A stretch of 64,000 nt of DNA, taken from NCBI GenBank assembly GCA_024643655.1, contig JAHEMM010000002.1, positions 1 to 64,000 of the forward strand, written 5' to 3'. How positions within the stretch are numbered: the first letter of the stretch is position 1; each line of letters begins with the position of its first letter. Shown here piece after piece: positions 60,431 to 64,000 of the stretch. The notes beneath the pieces are model-generated. The model was not told the DNA's origin. It saw nothing but the letters and a program-made list of their open reading frames with translations, and did not search any database. The translations under genes were made by a program, and so were the position numbers. The stretch is from Chitinophagaceae bacterium. Lineage in GTDB: Bacteria; Bacteroidota; Bacteroidia; Chitinophagales; Chitinophagaceae.

Positions 60431-61147
60431 CTACCTTTTCAAAAATTTATTTTTTAATAATTTTTCCAAAACGTCATCCTTTTGACTACGGCTGATTGGT
60501 ATATGTTGCTGGCCAATTAATATATCATTCCCTTCAATACTATCAACTTTTGATATACTAACGATATAGGACTTGTGAACTTTGAAAAAATCATTTTTAG
60601 GCAAATAATCTTCAACCGATTTAAAAGTAAGGTACGTCATATATTTTTTTTCAATTGTATGTATTAATACATAATTCTGAAGTGCTTCTACATACAATAC
60701 ATCTTCAAAAAGAATTTTAACAAGCTTGTTATCTGCCTTTATAAAAAAGTAGTTGGACGAAGCTGATTCTTTGTCATTGGTTTCTCTTATTTCGTAAAAC
60801 TCTTTAGCTTTTAAAACTGCTTTTAAGAAACGTTCAAATGAGATTGGTTTTACAAGGTAATCCAATGCATTCACTTCAAATCCTTCTAAAGCATATTGTG
60901 GATATGCAGTTGTAAAAATAACTGGAGGTGGAAGTTGTAGAGATTTAAAAAAAAGCAGACCTGATATTTTAGGCATTTGAATATCCAAAAACAATAATTG
61001 AACATCCCCGCTATGCAGCAATTCAGTTGCCTTTAAAGGAGAATCAAATTCACCTATGAGATTTAAAAAATCAACATCACCAATATATTCCTTTAATCCT
61101 TTTCTTGCTAATGGCTCATCATCAATAATTACACAATTAATATTCAT
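60431..61147 (-). CDS. LytTR-type response regulator
   Basis: 238 aa; receiver CVIIDDEPLARKGLKEYI, LLFLDIQMPKISGL, LVKPISFERFLKAV; LytTR FFKVHKSYIVSISKVDSIEGNDILIGQQHIPISRSQK. Confidence 0.95.
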   Translation of the reverse strand: MNINCVIIDDEPLARKGLKEYIGDVDFLNLIGEFDSPLKATELLHSGDVQLLFLDIQMPKISGLLFFKSLQLPPPVIFTTAYPQYALEGFEVNALDYLVKPISFERFLKAVLKAKEFYEIRETNDKESASSNYFFIKADNKLVKILFEDVLYVEALQNYVLIHTIEKKYMTYLTFKSVEDYLPKNDFFKVHKSYIVSISKVDSIEGNDILIGQQHIPISRSQKDDVLEKLLKNKFLKR

Positions 61148-62165
61148 GAATTTCCAGTTTTAACTTTACAGTGAATTTATTCTCAATTTCGTTGATCGCC
61201 AATTGATGTTTTCCCGGATATAACAACTCCAACCTCCTTTTAACATTAGCAAGTCCAATACCACCAGATACATTTTTGGTTACCGCTTCTGTACTATTTT
61301 CTACTATAAAACAAAACGATCCGTTTTCTCTGCTCATGTTAATTGTAACATCATTCGGCTTAGTTGTGTAATGGGAAATGTGCTTAAAAGCATTTTCGAC
61401 AAATGGAATTAATAACAGTGGTTCAATTGTAAAACCCTTTACGTCTGGTGCACAAATAAATTTAACACCATAGTTTTCGTCTTTTCTTATTTGCTGAAGT
61501 TCAGTATAATCTTTTATATAATGAATCTCTTTTTCAATAGGTATTTTCTCTCCATTCATTTCATAAAGCTGATATCTTAGAATTTCTGAAAATTGATGTA
61601 ATGTTGTCCTTGCATCAGCATTATCCTTATTAATAAGAAAATAGATAGCATTTAGGGAATTGAAAACAAAATGAGGATTGATTTGAGATTTTAGGAAATT
61701 TAGTTCTGCTTCAGCTTTTTCTTTTGCCGTTTCAGCCATTCGTTGTTGCAACTTCCCGTAGTCAAAAATCAATTTTACTGCCGCACCTGCGATGACCAGA
61801 AAAAAGTGAGGTAGTATATTGTCATAAATCCTACTTTTTATATCAGAAGTCCAGGTATATAATGCTGGATTATCAATAATAATTCCAAGTATCCTCATTT
61901 TTATCATACTGCTTGAAAGTATAAGTACAATAAAAATGAAGCCAAACCAGAGGTATTTTTTTTTATATAAAAATCTTGGAATTAATACAAAATTTGTTAC
62001 ATAAATCAAAAATGCAAGATCAACAACTTTGATAAGACTAACTAAAAATGCAATGCCTGAAGTAGCATAATTTTCTCTTCTAAGAAAAAACCAACTACCT
62101 AACACCAACATCCAAAAAATGAAATGATGTAGTTTGTATTTTATAAAAAAAGATGCGTTTTGCAT
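61137..62165 (-). CDS. LytS/YehU-type sensor histidine kinase
   Basis: 342 aa; TM segments; His_kinase LKSQINPHFVFNSLNAIYFLI; PLLLIPFVENAFKH. Confidence 0.94.
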   Translation of the reverse strand: MQNASFFIKYKLHHFIFWMLVLGSWFFLRRENYATSGIAFLVSLIKVVDLAFLIYVTNFVLIPRFLYKKKYLWFGFIFIVLILSSSMIKMRILGIIIDNPALYTWTSDIKSRIYDNILPHFFLVIAGAAVKLIFDYGKLQQRMAETAKEKAEAELNFLKSQINPHFVFNSLNAIYFLINKDNADARTTLHQFSEILRYQLYEMNGEKIPIEKEIHYIKDYTELQQIRKDENYGVKFICAPDVKGFTIEPLLLIPFVENAFKHISHYTTKPNDVTINMSRENGSFCFIVENSTEAVTKNVSGGIGLANVKRRLELLYPGKHQLAINEIENKFTVKLKLEIHEY

Positions 62166-62194
62166 TATTCAAATTAAATGTACAAAATCTATTC

Positions 62195-62261
62195 TTTACA
62201 ATAAGTTTACATATACTGCCTACTTTACATGACCAAACGTAATGCTGCTGTTTGTAAAGTA
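62195..62261. promoter_or_regulatory. Cluster of TTTACA/TGTAAA words including a 9-bp inverted repeat
   Basis: TTTACA at 62195, 62206, 62224 and TGTAAA at 62253; TACTTTACA (62221-62229)/TGTAAAGTA (62253-62261). Confidence 0.5.
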
Positions 62262-62326
62262 AAATATACAATTGATGTAAAAGAAGAAGCAAAAACGATA
62301 CATCTGCTCAATTTTATAAAAAAAAT

Positions 62327-62986
62327 ATGAGAGTCATTATTTACATTTTACTAATTTGTCAATATTGTCTGATTGCTTGTGCACAAAACAATTCAAAATC
62401 AACAATAAAAAACCAGCCTTCAACCAGCGACTTAAGTGTTGGTGGTACTTGCGAAGGGTGCGAAGGTATTTTTGAATCTCCGGTTCCATTTAATAGTTTA
62501 AATGCTATTGACACGCTGCCTGACTTTTATGAACCTGGACCAAAAATCGAAATAAGCGGAACGATATATCTTTCAGATGGAAAGACGCCAGCTTCTGAAA
62601 TAATAATGTATCTGTATCATACAGATCAAGCAGGATTATATTCAAACGGCAGTAATTACTCTGTTTGGAGTAAGAGACATGGGTATATAAGGGGATGGAT
62701 AAAAACAGATAAAAATGGATACTATAAATTTTACACACTTATACCAGCATCCTACCCGAATAGCAACATTCCAAAACATATACATCCTACTATAAAAGAA
62801 CCAGGGAAAACAGCTTACTGGATTGATGATTTTGTATTTGAAAACGATCCTTTATTAACTGAAAAAGAAAAAAACAAAAAAAAGCCTGTTGGAGGAAATG
62901 GTGTTTTAGTATTAATAGAAAAAGATGGTTTTTTGAAAGCTTCACGAGATATAATTCTTGGGTTAAATGTCGAAAATTATCATTAA
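62327..62986 (+). CDS. Intradiol-dioxygenase-like lipoprotein
   Basis: 219 aa; lipobox CLIACAQ; ISGTIYLSDGKTPASEIIMYLYHTDQAGLYS; YKFYTLIPASYPNSNIPKHIHPTI matches the Tyr...His-x-His ligand layout. Confidence 0.82.
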   Translation: MRVIIYILLICQYCLIACAQNNSKSTIKNQPSTSDLSVGGTCEGCEGIFESPVPFNSLNAIDTLPDFYEPGPKIEISGTIYLSDGKTPASEIIMYLYHTDQAGLYSNGSNYSVWSKRHGYIRGWIKTDKNGYYKFYTLIPASYPNSNIPKHIHPTIKEPGKTAYWIDDFVFENDPLLTEKEKNKKKPVGGNGVLVLIEKDGFLKASRDIILGLNVENYH

Positions 62987-62999
62987 CAACTCGAAATGC

Positions 63000-63476
63000 T
63001 TATTTAATAAATAAATTTGCTTTCACTCGAAAATAACTAACATCTCTTTCTACTAGGTTGGCTATCAATCCATTTACTTTCAAATTCCAATATTCAGTTT
63101 CCTTATTATAACTAACATCAATTGTACCGTTGGATAAAGAAATGTAAGATGCTTGTTCGCCAGATTTGAATGAATAAATGGCTTCAACTTCCATACTACC
63201 TCTAGAACCAGGCATAATATCATAAGTTCCTTCCTTCAGCCTTCTTGAATGGAAATAAAATGATACCAACTGCCCTTTCTGATCTACGGCTATTGTCAAT
63301 TTCCCTCTTACTCTATACACTTTTAATAATGAGGGCCTGGCTTCGATAAAAAAATTGTTTGTGCTAACAGTGTCCGTAATATACACAGGACAATTGCTTA
63401 AAGTTGAATCCCTATCTTCCTGTGCATTAAGATTGAATGAAAGAAGAATTAGTAGAAATATGATGAAGGTTCGCAT
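63000..63476 (-). CDS. Exported hypothetical protein
   Basis: 158 aa; signal peptide FIIFLLILLSFNLNAQ. Confidence 0.65.
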   Translation of the reverse strand: MRTFIIFLLILLSFNLNAQEDRDSTLSNCPVYITDTVSTNNFFIEARPSLLKVYRVRGKLTIAVDQKGQLVSFYFHSRRLKEGTYDIMPGSRGSMEVEAIYSFKSGEQASYISLSNGTIDVSYNKETEYWNLKVNGLIANLVERDVSYFRVKANLFIK

Positions 63477-63534
63477 TAATTAAAAATTGAGGGATAAAAA
63501 ATACATATAATTATCAATATTCAGCTTTTTAGAC

Positions 63535-64000
63535 TTAACTATTTTTCTTTGTTTCTCTAACCCCAAATAATAGGCTACCAATTCTTACCATATTACTTCC
63601 AACCTCTATTGCAATTTTGTAATCGCTACTCATTCCCATAGAAAGGATTTTCAAATTACCTAACTTATCAAACATCGAATTTAATAATTGAAATTCACTT
63701 TTTACTTTAGCCATGTCGGTTGTAAAACTTGCCATACCCATCAAACCACTAATCCTAACATTTTTCAAATTAAGTTCTTCAGATTGTTTTATTGTTTCAA
63801 TAAGTTCATGCATATCAAACCCAAACTTGGTGTCTTCCTGAGCAATGTGCATTTGAAGCAAACAATCAATTACTCTATTACTTTTTTCAGCTTGCTTGTT
63901 TATCTCTTTTAATAGTTTCAGACTGTCAACCCCATGTATCAGTTGCACAAAAGGAGCAATTAACTTTACTTTATTGGTTTGAAGATGCCCAATAAAATGC
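63535..64000 (-). CDS. YggS-family PLP homeostasis protein (5' end outside the window)
   Basis: Frame open to the edge: HFIGHLQTNKVKLIAPFVQLIHGVDSLKLLKEINKQAEK...ILSMGMSSDYKIAIEVGSNMVRIGSLLFGVR. Confidence 0.93.
   Translation of the reverse strand, partial: HFIGHLQTNKVKLIAPFVQLIHGVDSLKLLKEINKQAEKSNRVIDCLLQMHIAQEDTKFGFDMHELIETIKQSEELNLKNVRISGLMGMASFTTDMAKVKSEFQLLNSMFDKLGNLKILSMGMSSDYKIAIEVGSNMVRIGSLLFGVRETKKNS

Overview
The window looks like a chromosomal segment of an AT-rich Bacteroidota genome, probably near Chitinophagaceae. The phylum call rests on TAnnTTTG-type promoter boxes, DUF4403 and GtrA proteins, an outer-membrane beta-barrel receptor, and TTG starts. Most of it is ordinary chromosomal content: a histidine-degradation block (hutI, ftcD, hutG-like), thiolase, an EF-G paralog, dnaK, argS, a glycogen block (glgB, glgC, glgA), a sugar MFS transporter with a ROK kinase, a C-terminal processing protease, tRNA-His, two glycosyltransferases, ftsE, an aminopeptidase P-like enzyme, smc, a LytTR two-component pair and a truncated YggS-family gene at the right edge. 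I saw no CRISPR array, prophage, intact IS element or recognisable defence island. The observations most worth a second look are: (1) a divergent class I isoprenoid-synthase-like gene next to a GMC oxidoreductase pair (about 11.9-15.4 kb); (2) long inverted repeats or operator-like arrays in front of the hut block and between the LytTR system and a secreted dioxygenase-like gene; (3) a degenerate heptanucleotide array read in frame inside argS; (4) a small mosaic-repeat island at 11.6-11.8 kb; (5) a DUF3095 cyclase-like protein; (6) an EF-G paralog with a changed G3 motif; (7) a decayed gene fragment upstream of the SnoaL-like lipoprotein gene; and (8) a Lys-rich micro-ORF missing from the ORF track. 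All family names come from reading motifs in the translations; no database search was run.
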